A stretch of DNA of 64,000 nucleotides, from positions 186,001-250,000 of the forward strand of contig NZ_MAMP01000022.1 in NCBI RefSeq assembly GCF_001750285.1, given 5' to 3'. The position numbers and the translations under genes were made by a program. Position 1 is the first letter of the stretch. Each line of letters begins with the position of its first letter. This document shows, in pieces, positions 1 through 8,668 of this stretch. The notes beneath the pieces were generated by a model. It did no database searches, was not told the origin of the DNA, and was given only the letters and a program-made list of their open reading frames with translations. This DNA comes from Domibacillus iocasae. GTDB lineage: Bacteria; Bacillota; Bacilli; Bacillales; Domibacillaceae.

Positions 1-212
1 GTCTTGGCGGTGTTTTTCCGAAAGGACTCGTCATTGGAACTGTGACAGAGCTTGTTCCAGATGAATTCGGATTAACACAAACAGCGCTGGTTGAGCCGTC
101 GGCAAGCTTTTACGATCTTGAGCATGTGATGGTTTCTAAACGTGAAATGACAGGTGTTCTGCCGGAAGAAGAAGACCGCCAGCAGGTGCTTATTGAGGAG
201 GAAGGACTGTGA
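1..212 (+). CDS. mreC: Rod shape-determining protein MreC, C-terminal end (partial)
   Basis: The reading frame that begins at base 3 gives about 69 residues starting LGGVFPKGLVIGTV and ending at TGA 210-212. This is the end of the beta-barrel domain of MreC, the membrane-anchored scaffold that links the MreB cytoskeleton to the peptidoglycan elongation machinery outside the membrane. The GVFPKGLxIGxV pattern and the direct 4-base overlap with mreD support the call. The 5' part of the gene is outside the window, so length and start cannot be judged. The last 20 residues are acidic. Confidence 0.88.
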   Translation, partial: LGGVFPKGLVIGTVTELVPDEFGLTQTALVEPSASFYDLEHVMVSKREMTGVLPEEEDRQQVLIEEEGL

Positions 213-721
213 AAAAAGCGCTCCTTCCTCTTTTAATAGTCGCCCTGTTTTATAGTGACAGTGTCTTTATGATCTTCTTTTCAGAACAGGCATTTAATGG
301 AGCTTATGTACCTGTCCCGCATTTTTTCTTCATAGGCCTTTTGTTCATGTCTGTTTTTTTTGACCGGAACACAGCGATAAAATATGGCTTTTTCTTCGGC
401 TTTTTATTTGATATGTTTTATACGGGACTTCTTGGGGCTTATTTCTTTTTCTTTCCGCTTATCGTCTACATAACATCCAAGCTGACGAAATGGCTTCACA
501 GCACGATGCCTGTTTTTTTCGTCATTGTCTTATTTGATATCGCGTTACTTGAAATGCTGATTTATGGCTTAAATGTGCTGGTGCAGCGGACAACTGTTTC
601 ATTGGAACAGTTTGCTTACGTTAGACTGCTGGCATCGCTTGTCTTGAATGGCCTTTTCTACATCGTGTTCGCGGTTCCGCTTCGAAATGCTTTTTTGCGA
701 TTGAAAAAAGTGTTCGATTGA
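209..721 (+). CDS. mreD: Rod shape-determining protein MreD
   Basis: A 170-residue, strongly hydrophobic protein with about five predicted membrane segments, the typical size and topology of MreD. MreD is an integral membrane part of the elongasome and works with MreC and MreB in lateral wall synthesis. The GTG start overlaps the mreC stop codon (GTGA) and follows GAGGAGG closely, which indicates translational coupling. Position between mreC and minC matches the B. subtilis order. Sequence conservation in this family is low, so the name rests on topology and context as much as on motifs. Confidence 0.9.
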   Translation: MKKALLPLLIVALFYSDSVFMIFFSEQAFNGAYVPVPHFFFIGLLFMSVFFDRNTAIKYGFFFGFLFDMFYTGLLGAYFFFFPLIVYITSKLTKWLHSTMPVFFVIVLFDIALLEMLIYGLNVLVQRTTVSLEQFAYVRLLASLVLNGLFYIVFAVPLRNAFLRLKKVFD

Positions 722-787
722 TGTTGAAAAAAGGAATATGGAATAGCGCTGTCGAATATTGAGACGTACAGAGGTGGGATACTTTCT

Positions 788-1465
788 ATGAAACAAAGTC
801 AAAACGTCGTCATTAAAGGGACGAAAGACGGTCTGACTCTTCAATTGAACGATAAATGCGCGTATAATGAACTAATAGAAGAATTAACCGAAAAATTAGA
901 TGCCGTTACAAAAAAAGACGAAGACGCGCTCATTAAAGTCACTGTTCAAACGGGGAACCGGTATGTGACTGAAGAAGAAAAAGAAGAGCTGCGTCAGCTG
1001 ATCAGACAGCGCCGTCACCTAGTCGTCGAAGACATTAGGTCAAACGTATTGACGATTGACGAGGCGGTACAGTGGAAAGAAGAAAATGAAATCGTTTCGT
1101 ATGCCGGCCGTATTCGTTCCGGACAAGTACTTGAAGTACCAGGTGACTTATTATTGATTGGAGATGTAAATCCGGGCGGAACGGTGATGGCGGGCGGCAG
1201 CATCTTTGTAATGGGTGCGCTGAAAGGCATGGCGCATGCGGGCTGTTACGGCAATGATTCAGCCGTTATTTCCGCGGCAAAAATGATGCCGTCTCAATTG
1301 CGGATCAGCGGTCATTTAACCCGCTCGCCAGACCGGTACGACGAAGAAGAGATAACTGAATCGGAATGTGCTTTTATTAACGAAGCACAACAATTGGTGA
1401 TTGATCGGCTGCAGGTGCTCAAATATTTGCGACCTGATTTATCGACGTTTAAAGGGGGCTTTTGA
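788..1465 (+). CDS. minC: Septum site-determining protein MinC
   Basis: A 225-residue FtsZ-polymerisation inhibitor that prevents division at the cell poles. The N-terminal half (about residues 1-100) is the FtsZ-interacting domain. The C-terminal half is the right-handed beta-helix that dimerises and binds MinD, recognised by the glycine-rich stretch GDVNPGGTVMAGGSIFVMG followed by LKGMAHAG. Start ATG 788 is preceded by GAGGTGGG. The stop codon is one base before the minD GTG, so the two are surely co-translated. Length equals the B. subtilis protein within a few residues. Confidence 0.96.
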   Translation: MKQSQNVVIKGTKDGLTLQLNDKCAYNELIEELTEKLDAVTKKDEDALIKVTVQTGNRYVTEEEKEELRQLIRQRRHLVVEDIRSNVLTIDEAVQWKEENEIVSYAGRIRSGQVLEVPGDLLLIGDVNPGGTVMAGGSIFVMGALKGMAHAGCYGNDSAVISAAKMMPSQLRISGHLTRSPDRYDEEEITESECAFINEAQQLVIDRLQVLKYLRPDLSTFKGGF

Positions 1466-1466
1466 A

Positions 1467-2273
1467 GTGGGTGAAGCAATCGTCATTACTTCTGGAAAAG
1501 GCGGGGTCGGCAAAACGACAACGACCGCCAATCTCGGTACAGCGCTTGCGCTGCAGGAGAAAAAAGTATGCCTTGTTGACACGGACATCGGTCTTCGCAA
1601 CCTTGATGTTGTCATGGGGCTTGAAAACCGCATTATTTATGACCTTGTCGATGTGGTGGAAGAACGATGCAAAACACATCAGGCTCTCGTCAAAGATAAA
1701 CGCTTTAACGATCTTCTTTATTTGCTTCCGGCAGCTCAGACGACAGATAAGTCAGCTGTAACACCAGAGCAAATGAAGAAATTAATCGATGAGCTTAAGC
1801 AGGACTATGACTATATTTTAATCGACTGCCCGGCGGGGATTGAGCAAGGCTATAAAAATGCGGTAGCAGGTGCAGACCGGGCAATTGTTGTCACAACACC
1901 GGAGAAGTCGTCCGTCCGGGATGCGGACCGTGTTATTGGTCTTCTTGAAAAAGAAGAAGGTATGGCACCACCGAAGCTTGTCGTCAATCGGATTCGCCAC
2001 CATATGGTGAAAGAAGGCGATATGCTTGATGTTGATGAGGTGGCAGCCCACCTGTCCATTGAACTGATCGGTATTGTGGCAGATGATGATGAGGTCATTA
2101 AATCCTCCCATAATGGCGAGCCTGTGGCACATAATCCGAACAATCGTGCTTCGATTGCGTACCGGAACATTGCACGCCGTATTTTGGGTGAGTCGGTTCC
2201 TCTTCAGCATCTCGAACCGGAAAAAGACACATTTTTCACGAAATTCAAACGATTTATCGGCATGAGCCGGTAG
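1467..2273 (+). CDS. minD: Septum site-determining ATPase MinD
   Basis: A 268-residue ParA/MinD-family ATPase that recruits MinC to the membrane. It shows the deviant Walker A motif GKGGVGKTT (about residues 10-18), DTDIGLRNLDVVMGLE in switch I and a second ATPase motif near YILIDCPAG. The last residues (TKFKRFIGMSR) form the basic amphipathic helix used for membrane binding. The frame is open upstream to 1401, but GTG 1467 is preferred: it follows AAAGGGGGC at good distance, starts with the family N-terminus MGEAIVITSGKGG, and gives exactly the usual length. Extension upstream would overlap minC by 65 bases. Confidence 0.96.
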   Translation: MGEAIVITSGKGGVGKTTTTANLGTALALQEKKVCLVDTDIGLRNLDVVMGLENRIIYDLVDVVEERCKTHQALVKDKRFNDLLYLLPAAQTTDKSAVTPEQMKKLIDELKQDYDYILIDCPAGIEQGYKNAVAGADRAIVVTTPEKSSVRDADRVIGLLEKEEGMAPPKLVVNRIRHHMVKEGDMLDVDEVAAHLSIELIGIVADDDEVIKSSHNGEPVAHNPNNRASIAYRNIARRILGESVPLQHLEPEKDTFFTKFKRFIGMSR

Positions 2274-2280
2274 CACAAAA

Positions 2281-2307
2281 GCCGCTTTTTTAAGCGGTTT
2301 TTTTTCG
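2281..2307 (+). terminator. Intrinsic terminator after minD
   Basis: A GCCGCTT...AAGCGGT stem followed by a run of eight T residues, eight bases after the minD stop. It separates the mre/min operon from spoIVFA. Confidence 0.75.
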
Positions 2308-2346
2308 TTTTTTCGGCATATACATAAGCAGGCGGGAGGGGTTCGT

Positions 2347-2784
2347 ATGCCGAAAAAAATCATGGCTTCTTTTTGTTTATTTGTTGTTGTGTATCTTAAC
2401 CAGCATGCGTCTCTTGCAAAAACGATTTTTACAAATGATTTTTCTTTTGCACCTTTTTCAGCTGCTTATGAAGAACGATTTGGCACTCTTTTGCCGGCCA
2501 TGAATCGGACAAGCATCGCGCCGGCTTCCTTTGTGAGTACAAACAATCCGCTTGCTGCTGAACAAGATGGTGTCGTCATAAGAATTAATAATGAAAACAT
2601 TTCCATCCAGCAGGACGATGGCACCGAAGTGGAAGTAAGAGGGCTGCAGCCAGAATCATATCGGCTGTTTGAGCGAATTAAGCAGGGAGAGCCAATCGGT
2701 ATTCCTTCCGGTCGTATCATTGAAATTGTTGAACGAAAAAATGGTCAGGCTATTTCATCAAGAAAAGTGAATGTGTATGAATAA
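2347..2784 (+). CDS. spoIVFA: Short SpoIVFA-like regulator of SpoIVFB
   Basis: A 145-residue protein that matches only the membrane and extracytoplasmic part of SpoIVFA. It has a hydrophobic segment at about residues 4-22, then the family stretch FTNDFSFAPFSAAYEERFG, and ends in a degenerate LytM/M23-like fold (NNENISIQQDDGTEVEVRGL to the C-terminus). B. subtilis SpoIVFA is about 264 residues, with a cytoplasmic N-terminal domain that is missing here. The start is sound: GGGAGGGG lies five bases upstream, and a terminator occupies the space back to minD. SpoIVFA holds SpoIVFB inactive in the outer forespore membrane until SpoIVB cleaves it. The assignment relies on the residual similarity and on the spoIVFB gene that overlaps it. 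Confidence 0.78.
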   Translation: MPKKIMASFCLFVVVYLNQHASLAKTIFTNDFSFAPFSAAYEERFGTLLPAMNRTSIAPASFVSTNNPLAAEQDGVVIRINNENISIQQDDGTEVEVRGLQPESYRLFERIKQGEPIGIPSGRIIEIVERKNGQAISSRKVNVYE

Positions 2785-3598
2785 TGTACGTATTCATCCA
2801 TTAACTTGGCTGTTCGGGGCAGCAGCTGCAGCAACAGGACTTTTTTTAGAAGCCATATGCATCGGGCTTATTTTGCTTATTCACGAACTAGGCCACGCTG
2901 GTGCAGCAAAAGCGATGGGCTGGCGCATTCAAAAAGTAGAGATGCTCCCGTTTGGCGGCAAGATGGAGACCGATGAGCACGCGGGCAGGCCGCTTCTTGA
3001 AGAATGGCTCGTTGTGCTGGCCGGTCCATTTATGCATATTCCAATGCTTATAATAAGTTTTCTTTTTTTAAAAGCAGGATGGATGGATGCTGCTTTGTAT
3101 GAATTGTTTTTTGAGCTTAATGCGGTTATCTTTTTGTTCAACCTCTTGCCAGTGCTTCCACTTGATGGGGGCAAAATGCTTCAGCTTATTTTATGTGCAA
3201 TCCAGCCTTATTTCCGTGCTTATAGGCAGTCCATTTTTCTCTCATTCGCTGCCCTTCTTCTCATTATGGGTACAGCGGTCATCACCCTTCCATTTTATTT
3301 GCAGCTGCTGTTGACTGTTTCCTATATTGCTGTTCAGCTTCTTGTGATGTGGAAAGAAAAAGAAGTCATGTTCATTCGTTTTTTAACTGCCCGGTTTTAT
3401 GATCCGATGTCTATGCGCTTACTGTACTTGTCCCTTTTAGAAACGGACCGCCTCCTTGATGCTGTCCGGTCGTTTAGAAGAAACAGGACACACAGGTTTC
3501 AAGTAAACAGGCACGGTGAACTAACAGAAGAGCAGCTTCTTCAATCTTTTTTTGAAGGAAAAAAAGACGTTCAGGATATGTTTGAAAATATTGATTGA
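2771..3598 (+). CDS. spoIVFB: Site-2 intramembrane metalloprotease SpoIVFB (pro-sigma-K processing)
   Basis: A 275-residue M50-family membrane protease. It has the zinc-binding HELGH motif (LLIHELGHAGAAKA, about residues 37-50) and the third ligand in LLPVLPLDGGK near residue 132, with several hydrophobic segments around them. After about residue 200 comes the soluble C-terminal region, which corresponds to the CBS-type, ATP-sensing part of the B. subtilis enzyme. It removes the N-terminal pro-sequence of sigma-K in the mother cell; pro-SigK is encoded at the other end of this window. ATG 2771 overlaps the spoIVFA stop by 14 bases; ATG 2777 is an equally possible start. Confidence 0.93.
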   Translation: MCMNNVRIHPLTWLFGAAAAATGLFLEAICIGLILLIHELGHAGAAKAMGWRIQKVEMLPFGGKMETDEHAGRPLLEEWLVVLAGPFMHIPMLIISFLFLKAGWMDAALYELFFELNAVIFLFNLLPVLPLDGGKMLQLILCAIQPYFRAYRQSIFLSFAALLLIMGTAVITLPFYLQLLLTVSYIAVQLLVMWKEKEVMFIRFLTARFYDPMSMRLLYLSLLETDRLLDAVRSFRRNRTHRFQVNRHGELTEEQLLQSFFEGKKDVQDMFENID

Positions 3599-3623
3599 CA
3601 CTAATGTTTAAAGGTGATAGAAT
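3595..3623 (+). promoter_or_regulatory. Sigma-A promoter of rplU-prp-rpmA
   Basis: TTGACA at 3595-3600, a 17-base spacer and TAGAAT at 3618-3623. The -35 box overlaps the spoIVFB stop codon. Transcription would start near 3630, just before the L21 leader. Confidence 0.85.
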
Positions 3624-3629
3624 TCATAT

Positions 3630-3731
3630 GTTATTGTTTGTAGCACCCGTGCTACAACCGCACATAGCAGGTTTAAGCATCTACGGATCACCTGTCACGT
3701 GGCGAGTCTGAGTAAACAGGGAGGTGCAGAA
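3630..3731 (+). promoter_or_regulatory. Ribosomal protein L21 leader (autoregulatory mRNA element)
   Basis: The roughly 100-base untranslated leader contains a GTAGCAC/GTGCTAC hairpin near 3640-3656 and a second pairing of CACCTGT (3689-3695) with ACAGGGAGGTG (3716-3726). The second pairing would bury the rplU ribosome binding site. This layout fits the known L21 leader of Firmicutes, through which ribosomal protein L21 is thought to limit its own operon. I recognise it by position and by these two helices; no covariance model was run. Confidence 0.75.
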
Positions 3732-4040
3732 ATGTACGCAATTATTGAAACAGGCGGCAAGCAGGTTAAAGTTGAAGAAGGCCAAGCAATCTACATCGAA
3801 AAATTGAACGCACAAGATGGTGACTCAGTCACTTTTGATAAAGTTCTTTTCGTTGGCGGCGATGACGTTAAAGTCGGAAGCCCGATCGTAGAAGGCGCAA
3901 CGGTAACGGCGAAGGTTGAAAAGCAAGGACGCGCGAAGAAAATCATCGTTTTCAAATTTAAAGCGAAGAAAAACTACCGCAAAAAGCAAGGACACCGTCA
4001 GCCTTACACAAAAGTAGTCATTGAAAAAATCAACGCATAA
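3732..4040 (+). CDS. rplU: 50S ribosomal protein L21
   Basis: A 102-residue ribosomal protein starting [18 protein letters not shown] and ending with the basic tail [22 protein letters not shown], both diagnostic of L21, which binds 23S rRNA. ATG 3732 with GGGAGGTG seven bases upstream is the start. The frame is open further up, to 3699, but that part belongs to the structured leader. First gene of the rplU-prp-rpmA operon. Confidence 0.98.
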   Translation: MYAIIETGGKQVKVEEGQAIYIEKLNAQDGDSVTFDKVLFVGGDDVKVGSPIVEGATVTAKVEKQGRAKKIIVFKFKAKKNYRKKQGHRQPYTKVVIEKINA

Positions 4041-4052
4041 GGCGATGATCCA

Positions 4053-4385
4053 ATGATTTATGTTGACATTAACAAAGATGAATCCGGCTTGATTACATCG
4101 TTTAAAATGGAAGGCCATGCCGGCTTTGATGACAGCGGCAAAGACTTGGTTTGTGCGGGTGCTTCAGCTGTTTCATTCGGTTCACTGAATGCGGTGATGG
4201 CACTGACGGGCATTACACCTGATATTGATCAGGGGGAAGACGGCGGACTGCTTTCCTGCCGTGTACCGGATGGACTGTCAGCAAACAAGCGCGACCAGGT
4301 TCAGCTTTTATTAGAAGGTATGGTTGTCTCCTTACAGACGATTGAAGAAGAGTACGGACAGTATATTCAAATAAATATCCTATAG
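4053..4385 (+). CDS. prp: Ribosomal-processing cysteine protease Prp
   Basis: A 110-residue protease that removes the N-terminal extension of ribosomal protein L27 in Firmicutes. The catalytic dyad is visible as His22 in EGHAGFDDSGKD and Cys34 in LVCAGASAVSFG. It lies between rplU and rpmA, as in B. subtilis (ysxB). No strong Shine-Dalgarno sequence is seen before ATG 4053, which is 12 bases after the rplU stop; reinitiation is likely. Its presence agrees with the cleavable extension on the next gene product. Confidence 0.95.
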   Translation: MIYVDINKDESGLITSFKMEGHAGFDDSGKDLVCAGASAVSFGSLNAVMALTGITPDIDQGEDGGLLSCRVPDGLSANKRDQVQLLLEGMVVSLQTIEEEYGQYIQINIL

Positions 4386-4392
4386 GAGGTGA

Positions 4393-4683
<291 letters not shown>

Positions 4684-4695
4684 GCGGATTACGGA

Positions 4696-4741
4696 TGGAG
4701 GCGTTCTGAAAGTCAACCTTTCGGAGCGCCTCTGTTTTTTT
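4696..4741 (+). terminator. Intrinsic terminator after rpmA
   Basis: A long GAGGCG...CGCCTC stem, extended by CTGAAAG/CTTTCGG with small mismatches, then a run of T residues interrupted once. It ends the rplU-prp-rpmA transcript. Confidence 0.8.
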
Positions 4742-4765
4742 GTGCGCAGACGATTATCTTTCCCG

Positions 4766-4793
4766 TTCAAATGAACCATTTTTCTGCTATACT
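4766..4793 (+). promoter_or_regulatory. Probable promoter of spo0B-obg
   Basis: TATACT at 4788-4793 carries the extended -10 TGC just upstream. A weak -35 (TTCAAA, 4766-4771) lies 16 bases before it. It sits between the rpmA terminator and spo0B. Confidence 0.6.
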
Positions 4794-4813
4794 AACAAAA
4801 AGGAAGGTCGCGT

Positions 4814-5380
4814 TTGAAAACGGGCAGGAGGTGTGACAGCCAGGTGGAAAAGGAAGAATGGACGGTATTAAAAACGCTTCGTCATGCGCGTCATGACTGG
4901 ATGAACGATATACAGATTGTCAAAGGGTATCTTGCCTTAAATAATCTTGATGAAGCAGCTCGGGCAGCGGATCATATTATTGTGAAGGCTGTGCAGGAAT
5001 CAAGGCTGTGCAATCTTGGCATGCCGGGGATGGCGGAGCTGTTTATGACGTTCAATTGGTCGCAGCATCTATTTCGGCTTGAATATGAGATTGATGAGAA
5101 CATTACAGCAGGCCGGACAGATGACCAACAAGCGTTTCGCTTTTTTAACCGTTTGTTTTCATTGCTGGAGCAGCATGTAAAAGAATATAATACACACGAA
5201 TTATTTATACACTTGTCAGAAAAAGAAGAACACCTTTTTGTGCGAATGGAATGGATGGGAGAGGTGGCAAACCGCCCGCTGCTGCTGGACAAAATAGGTG
5301 AAATCCCGAAAGAATTGCAGCTGAAAAGCGCTGTGTTGGAAACGGGTTGTCAGGATATACTAATGGAAGTGACTTTTTAG
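4814..5380 (+). CDS. spo0B: Sporulation initiation phosphotransferase Spo0B
   Basis: A 188-residue phosphorelay protein that passes phosphate from Spo0F to Spo0A. The four-helix-bundle histidine is His27 within [17 protein letters not shown], which matches the phosphorylated RHDWMN motif of the family. The C-terminal half is the degenerate kinase-like domain. TTG 4814 is taken as start because AAGGAAGG lies six bases upstream; GTG 4844, behind AGGAGG, is an alternative that would remove ten residues and keep the histidine. It overlaps no neighbour and ends 14 bases before obg. Confidence 0.92.
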   Translation: MKTGRRCDSQVEKEEWTVLKTLRHARHDWMNDIQIVKGYLALNNLDEAARAADHIIVKAVQESRLCNLGMPGMAELFMTFNWSQHLFRLEYEIDENITAGRTDDQQAFRFFNRLFSLLEQHVKEYNTHELFIHLSEKEEHLFVRMEWMGEVANRPLLLDKIGEIPKELQLKSAVLETGCQDILMEVTF

Positions 5381-5394
5381 GAGGAACAGACAAT

Positions 5395-6684
5395 ATGTTT
5401 GTAGATCAGGTTAAGATATATGTTAAAGGCGGCGACGGCGGAAACGGCATGGTTGCGTTTCGCCGTGAAAAATATGTACCGAACGGCGGTCCTGCTGGCG
5501 GCGATGGCGGAAACGGCGCGAACGTTGTGTTTGAAGTGGAAGAAGGGCTTCGCACACTGATGGATTTTCGTTACCAGCGCCATTTTAAAGCGCCGCGCGG
5601 CGAACATGGGATGAGCAAAAACATGCACGGGCGCAATTCAAAAGACATGATTGTCAAAGTACCGCCCGGAACAGTCGTAACAGATGATGAAACAGGCGAA
5701 GTAATTGCTGATCTTGTAGAACATGGCCAGCAGGCAGTCATTGCAAAAGGCGGCCGCGGCGGCCGCGGAAACAGCCGGTTTGCCACACCTGCGAATCCGG
5801 CACCGGAAATTTCCGAAAATGGGGAGCCGGGCATTGAACGCAATGTTACACTTGAATTAAAGTTATTGGCAGACGTCGGACTTGTTGGGTTCCCAAGCGT
5901 GGGGAAATCTACGCTTTTGTCTGTTGTTACTGCAGCAAAGCCAAAAATCGCTGCTTATCATTTCACGACACTTGTACCGAATCTCGGCATGGTAGAAACA
6001 GAAGATGGCCGAAGCTTTGTTATGGCCGACTTGCCGGGTTTGATTGAAGGCGCGCATGAAGGAACAGGGCTTGGCCATCAATTTTTACGTCACATTGAAC
6101 GTACACGTGTTATCGTTCACGTGCTTGATATGTCTGGGATGGAAGGGCGCGATCCGTACGAGGATTACGTCACGATTAACAATGAGCTGAAAGAATATAA
6201 TCTTCGGCTGACAGAGCGTCCGGAAATTATTGTGGCGAATAAAATGGACATGCCGGAAGCGGAAGAACATTTAAAGGCATTTAAAGAAAAGGTAGGAGCG
6301 GATGCGGTGATCTTCCCGATTTCGGCAGTAACACGCAGCGGGCTGCGTGACTTATTGTTCGCGATCGCCGACAAAGTAGAAGAAACACCAGAATTCCCGC
6401 TTGAGCATGAAGAAGAAGATTTGTCTGTGAACCGGGTTATGTACCGCCATGAAAAACAAGCGGCTGAGTTTGTGATTACTCGTGGTTCGGACGGCGCATT
6501 TGAACTAACAGGCAGCAAGATTGAAAAGCTGTTTAAGATGACGGACTTCTCACGGGAGCCCTCTATTCAACGCTTTGCACGTCAGCTGCGTACAATGGGT
6601 GTGGATGAAGCTTTACGCGCGCGCGGAGCTGAAAACGGCGACATCGTGCGTCTGCTCGATTATGAATTTGAATTTGTCGAATAA
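5395..6684 (+). CDS. obg: GTPase Obg
   Basis: A 429-residue essential GTPase that acts in late 50S ribosome assembly and links to (p)ppGpp and sporulation signalling. Domain order: glycine-rich Obg fold (about 1-158), G domain with [23 protein letters not shown] and NKMD, then the C-terminal OCT domain. The frame is open to 5347, but ATG 5395 ([16 protein letters not shown]) is the conserved family start and has TAGGAGGAA upstream. It follows spo0B as in B. subtilis. Confidence 0.97.
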   Translation: MFVDQVKIYVKGGDGGNGMVAFRREKYVPNGGPAGGDGGNGANVVFEVEEGLRTLMDFRYQRHFKAPRGEHGMSKNMHGRNSKDMIVKVPPGTVVTDDETGEVIADLVEHGQQAVIAKGGRGGRGNSRFATPANPAPEISENGEPGIERNVTLELKLLADVGLVGFPSVGKSTLLSVVTAAKPKIAAYHFTTLVPNLGMVETEDGRSFVMADLPGLIEGAHEGTGLGHQFLRHIERTRVIVHVLDMSGMEGRDPYEDYVTINNELKEYNLRLTERPEIIVANKMDMPEAEEHLKAFKEKVGADAVIFPISAVTRSGLRDLLFAIADKVEETPEFPLEHEEEDLSVNRVMYRHEKQAAEFVITRGSDGAFELTGSKIEKLFKMTDFSREPSIQRFARQLRTMGVDEALRARGAENGDIVRLLDYEFEFVE

Positions 6685-6717
6685 AAGCTGTTGCTGGCGG
6701 TTTTAAGGGGGAACGAC

Positions 6718-7173
6718 ATGGGGAAGAAAGAGCAAAATGAAAAATTTTATCTCGTCCGCGAAGATGTGCTTCCGGAAGCGATGAAAAAAACGCTTGATGC
6801 AAAAGAATTGATTGAACGGAAAAAAGCGGATTCTGTCTGGGAAGCGGTACAAAAAGTAGATTTAAGCCGCAGTGCTTTTTACAAATACCGCGACACGGTG
6901 TTTCCGTTTCACACCGTCGTCAAAGAGCGAATCATTACATTGTTTTTTCATCTAGAAGACCGGTCGGGAACCTTATCTGAACTGCTTGCTGTTGTCGCGG
7001 GCTGCGGCGGAAATGTGCTGACGATTCATCAGACCATTCCGCTGCAGGGACGCGCAAACGTAACGCTGTCGCTTAATGTCACCGGTATGAAAACCGGGTT
7101 GGACGAGCTGTTGTCCCGGCTGAAAAAACTAGAATTTGTAGATACGGTAGAAGTGCTCGGTTCGGGCGCGTAA
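6718..7173 (+). CDS. pheB: ACT domain-containing protein PheB (UPF0735)
   Basis: A 151-residue protein with an N-terminal helix-rich region ([17 protein letters not shown]) and a C-terminal ACT domain ([23 protein letters not shown] onward) that should bind an amino acid, probably phenylalanine. Its exact biochemical role is not established; its place directly before pheA suggests feedback or regulation of phenylalanine synthesis. ATG 6718 behind AAGGGGG is chosen over an upstream in-frame ATG at 6691 because it has the better ribosome binding site and fits the family length. Confidence 0.88.
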   Translation: MGKKEQNEKFYLVREDVLPEAMKKTLDAKELIERKKADSVWEAVQKVDLSRSAFYKYRDTVFPFHTVVKERIITLFFHLEDRSGTLSELLAVVAGCGGNVLTIHQTIPLQGRANVTLSLNVTGMKTGLDELLSRLKKLEFVDTVEVLGSGA

Positions 7174-7206
7174 TCCGTTTGAGTGAGAAGACAGGAGTGA
7201 ACGGTT

Positions 7207-8076
7207 TTGAGGAAAATTGCTTTTTTAGGTCCCGCGGCGACATTTACCGATATTGCGGTGTCGGATGCGTTTCCGAATGATGAGCGGATTCCATGTGTCA
7301 CCATTCCGGAGTGCATGGATTATGTCCTTCAAGGAAAAGCGGATCTTGCGGTTGTGCCAATTGAGAATGCGCTGGAAGGAACGGTCAATATGACTATTGA
7401 TCATTTATTCCATGAAGCAGATTTAACAATTGTCGGTGAATTAACCGCACCCATCCAGCAGCATCTGCTCGTCCATCCGGATAATGCGCACAAATGGAAA
7501 GACGCAGGACGCATTTTATCGCATCCACACGCGATTGCACAGTGCCACAAATTTTTGCAGCGCCATTTTTACAGTGTTCCGTCTCAGCAGATGACATCCA
7601 CTGCGGCGGCCGCTAAATATGTAAGTGAACATCCTGAAGAGTGCATTGCAGCTATTGCTAATTCGCTGTCGGCAGAAGAGTACGGCTTATTTATGGCAGA
7701 GGCAGATATTCATGATTATACTTTTAACCATACGCGGTTTCTCGTTTTGTCTAAAACGCATGAAGAATTGACATTTCCGCTTCCGCAAACGGGCGGCAAA
7801 ACGACGATTGTCGTGACGCTTCCTACCGATCGTCCAGGAACACTCCATCAGGTGTTAGCTACGTTTGCCTGGCGAAATCTGAACCTTGCGAAAATTGAAT
7901 CGCGCCCTTTAAAAACAGGTCTTGGCAATTATTTTTTCATTATCGATGTGGCGCAGCGCATTGACGATATTTTAGTACCGGGCGCTTTTGCTGAAATGGA
8001 GGCACTCGGCTGCAATGTGCAGGTGCTTGGCAGCTATTATGGATATGAGGTCGGGCAGGCAGCAGAAAAAGCATAA
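7207..8076 (+). CDS. pheA: Prephenate dehydratase PheA
   Basis: A 289-residue enzyme that converts prephenate to phenylpyruvate in phenylalanine synthesis. The catalytic domain covers about residues 1-180 and contains the conserved NHTRFLVLSK motif. The C-terminal ACT domain has GTLHQVLATFAWRNLNLAKI and ESRP, the segments that bind phenylalanine for feedback inhibition. The start is TTG 7207, seven bases after AGGAGTG. It is a single-function enzyme without a fused chorismate mutase. It follows pheB with a 33-base gap. Confidence 0.95.
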   Translation: MRKIAFLGPAATFTDIAVSDAFPNDERIPCVTIPECMDYVLQGKADLAVVPIENALEGTVNMTIDHLFHEADLTIVGELTAPIQQHLLVHPDNAHKWKDAGRILSHPHAIAQCHKFLQRHFYSVPSQQMTSTAAAAKYVSEHPEECIAAIANSLSAEEYGLFMAEADIHDYTFNHTRFLVLSKTHEELTFPLPQTGGKTTIVVTLPTDRPGTLHQVLATFAWRNLNLAKIESRPLKTGLGNYFFIIDVAQRIDDILVPGAFAEMEALGCNVQVLGSYYGYEVGQAAEKA

Positions 8077-8079
8077 AAT

Positions 8080-8112
8080 AAAGAAGCTCGCCAATCGGTG
8101 AGCTTCTTTTCG
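8080..8112. terminator. Bidirectional terminator between pheA and niaR
   Basis: AAGAAGCTCGCC...GGTGAGCTTCTT stem, with T-rich sequence on the right for pheA and A-rich sequence on the left that gives a U-run to the leftward niaR transcript. Confidence 0.75.
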
Positions 8113-8649
8113 TTATTCAAGCAAAAAGCCGGCATGACGAAGTGCTTGTTCCGCTTCATCAAGCGTGGCTGAATCTTTAGCAGACAGCGTGTGCAAATGA
8201 ACGCCTTCTGTTAATTCGGATAAGTACGCAGCTTTTGTTTCATTGATTTTCTCCAAAAATTGAAGGGCTTCTTTTCGGTTTGACACCATAATGGACGCGG
8301 TTAAATCACCGTATACGGGGTGTTCGATTCTCACATCTTTTACAAGAACGCCAAGATCCACGAGAAGCAGCAATTCTTCTTTCGTTTGATCCGGCGGGTG
8401 CAGGCAGGCGACAATCCGCTCTGCATCGGTGTCTTCTTGAATATTTAGATAAACATATCCTTGACTCGTCGCCATAATCGGAACTCCACGTGCTTTCAGC
8501 AGTGTAATATCTCCAACAATAACCTGCCGGCTGACCTGTGCCCGTTCAGCCAGTTCATTTCCAGTCAGCGGTGTTTCCTCCGATTGAAGCCAGTGCAAAA
8601 TCTGCTTGCGCCGTTCCTCGCCAATTAATTTCTTTTTATCTTTCATCAT
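8113..8649 (-). CDS. niaR: Niacin-responsive transcriptional repressor NiaR (YrxA)
   Basis: A 178-residue repressor of NAD synthesis genes that responds to nicotinic acid. The N-terminal winged helix spans about residues 5-65 (ERRKQILHWL...SRQVIVGDITLLKARG). The C-terminal 3H domain shows its histidines in CLHPP, RIEHPVYGDL and GVHLHTL, which bind a metal in this family. The longer upstream frame would run into nifS; ATG 8649 (or 8646) has GGAGGG 5-8 bases upstream. It is the second gene of the leftward nifS-niaR unit and likely controls the divergent nadBCA operon. Confidence 0.93.
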   Translation of the reverse strand: MMKDKKKLIGEERRKQILHWLQSEETPLTGNELAERAQVSRQVIVGDITLLKARGVPIMATSQGYVYLNIQEDTDAERIVACLHPPDQTKEELLLLVDLGVLVKDVRIEHPVYGDLTASIMVSNRKEALQFLEKINETKAAYLSELTEGVHLHTLSAKDSATLDEAEQALRHAGFLLE

Positions 8650-8668
8650 GCAATCCCTCCACCGGCTA

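Noticed and set aside
1818-2363. 181-codon minus-strand frame opposite minD
   Set aside because: It is a shadow of a conserved gene, with no similarity to known families and no promoter or ribosome binding site.
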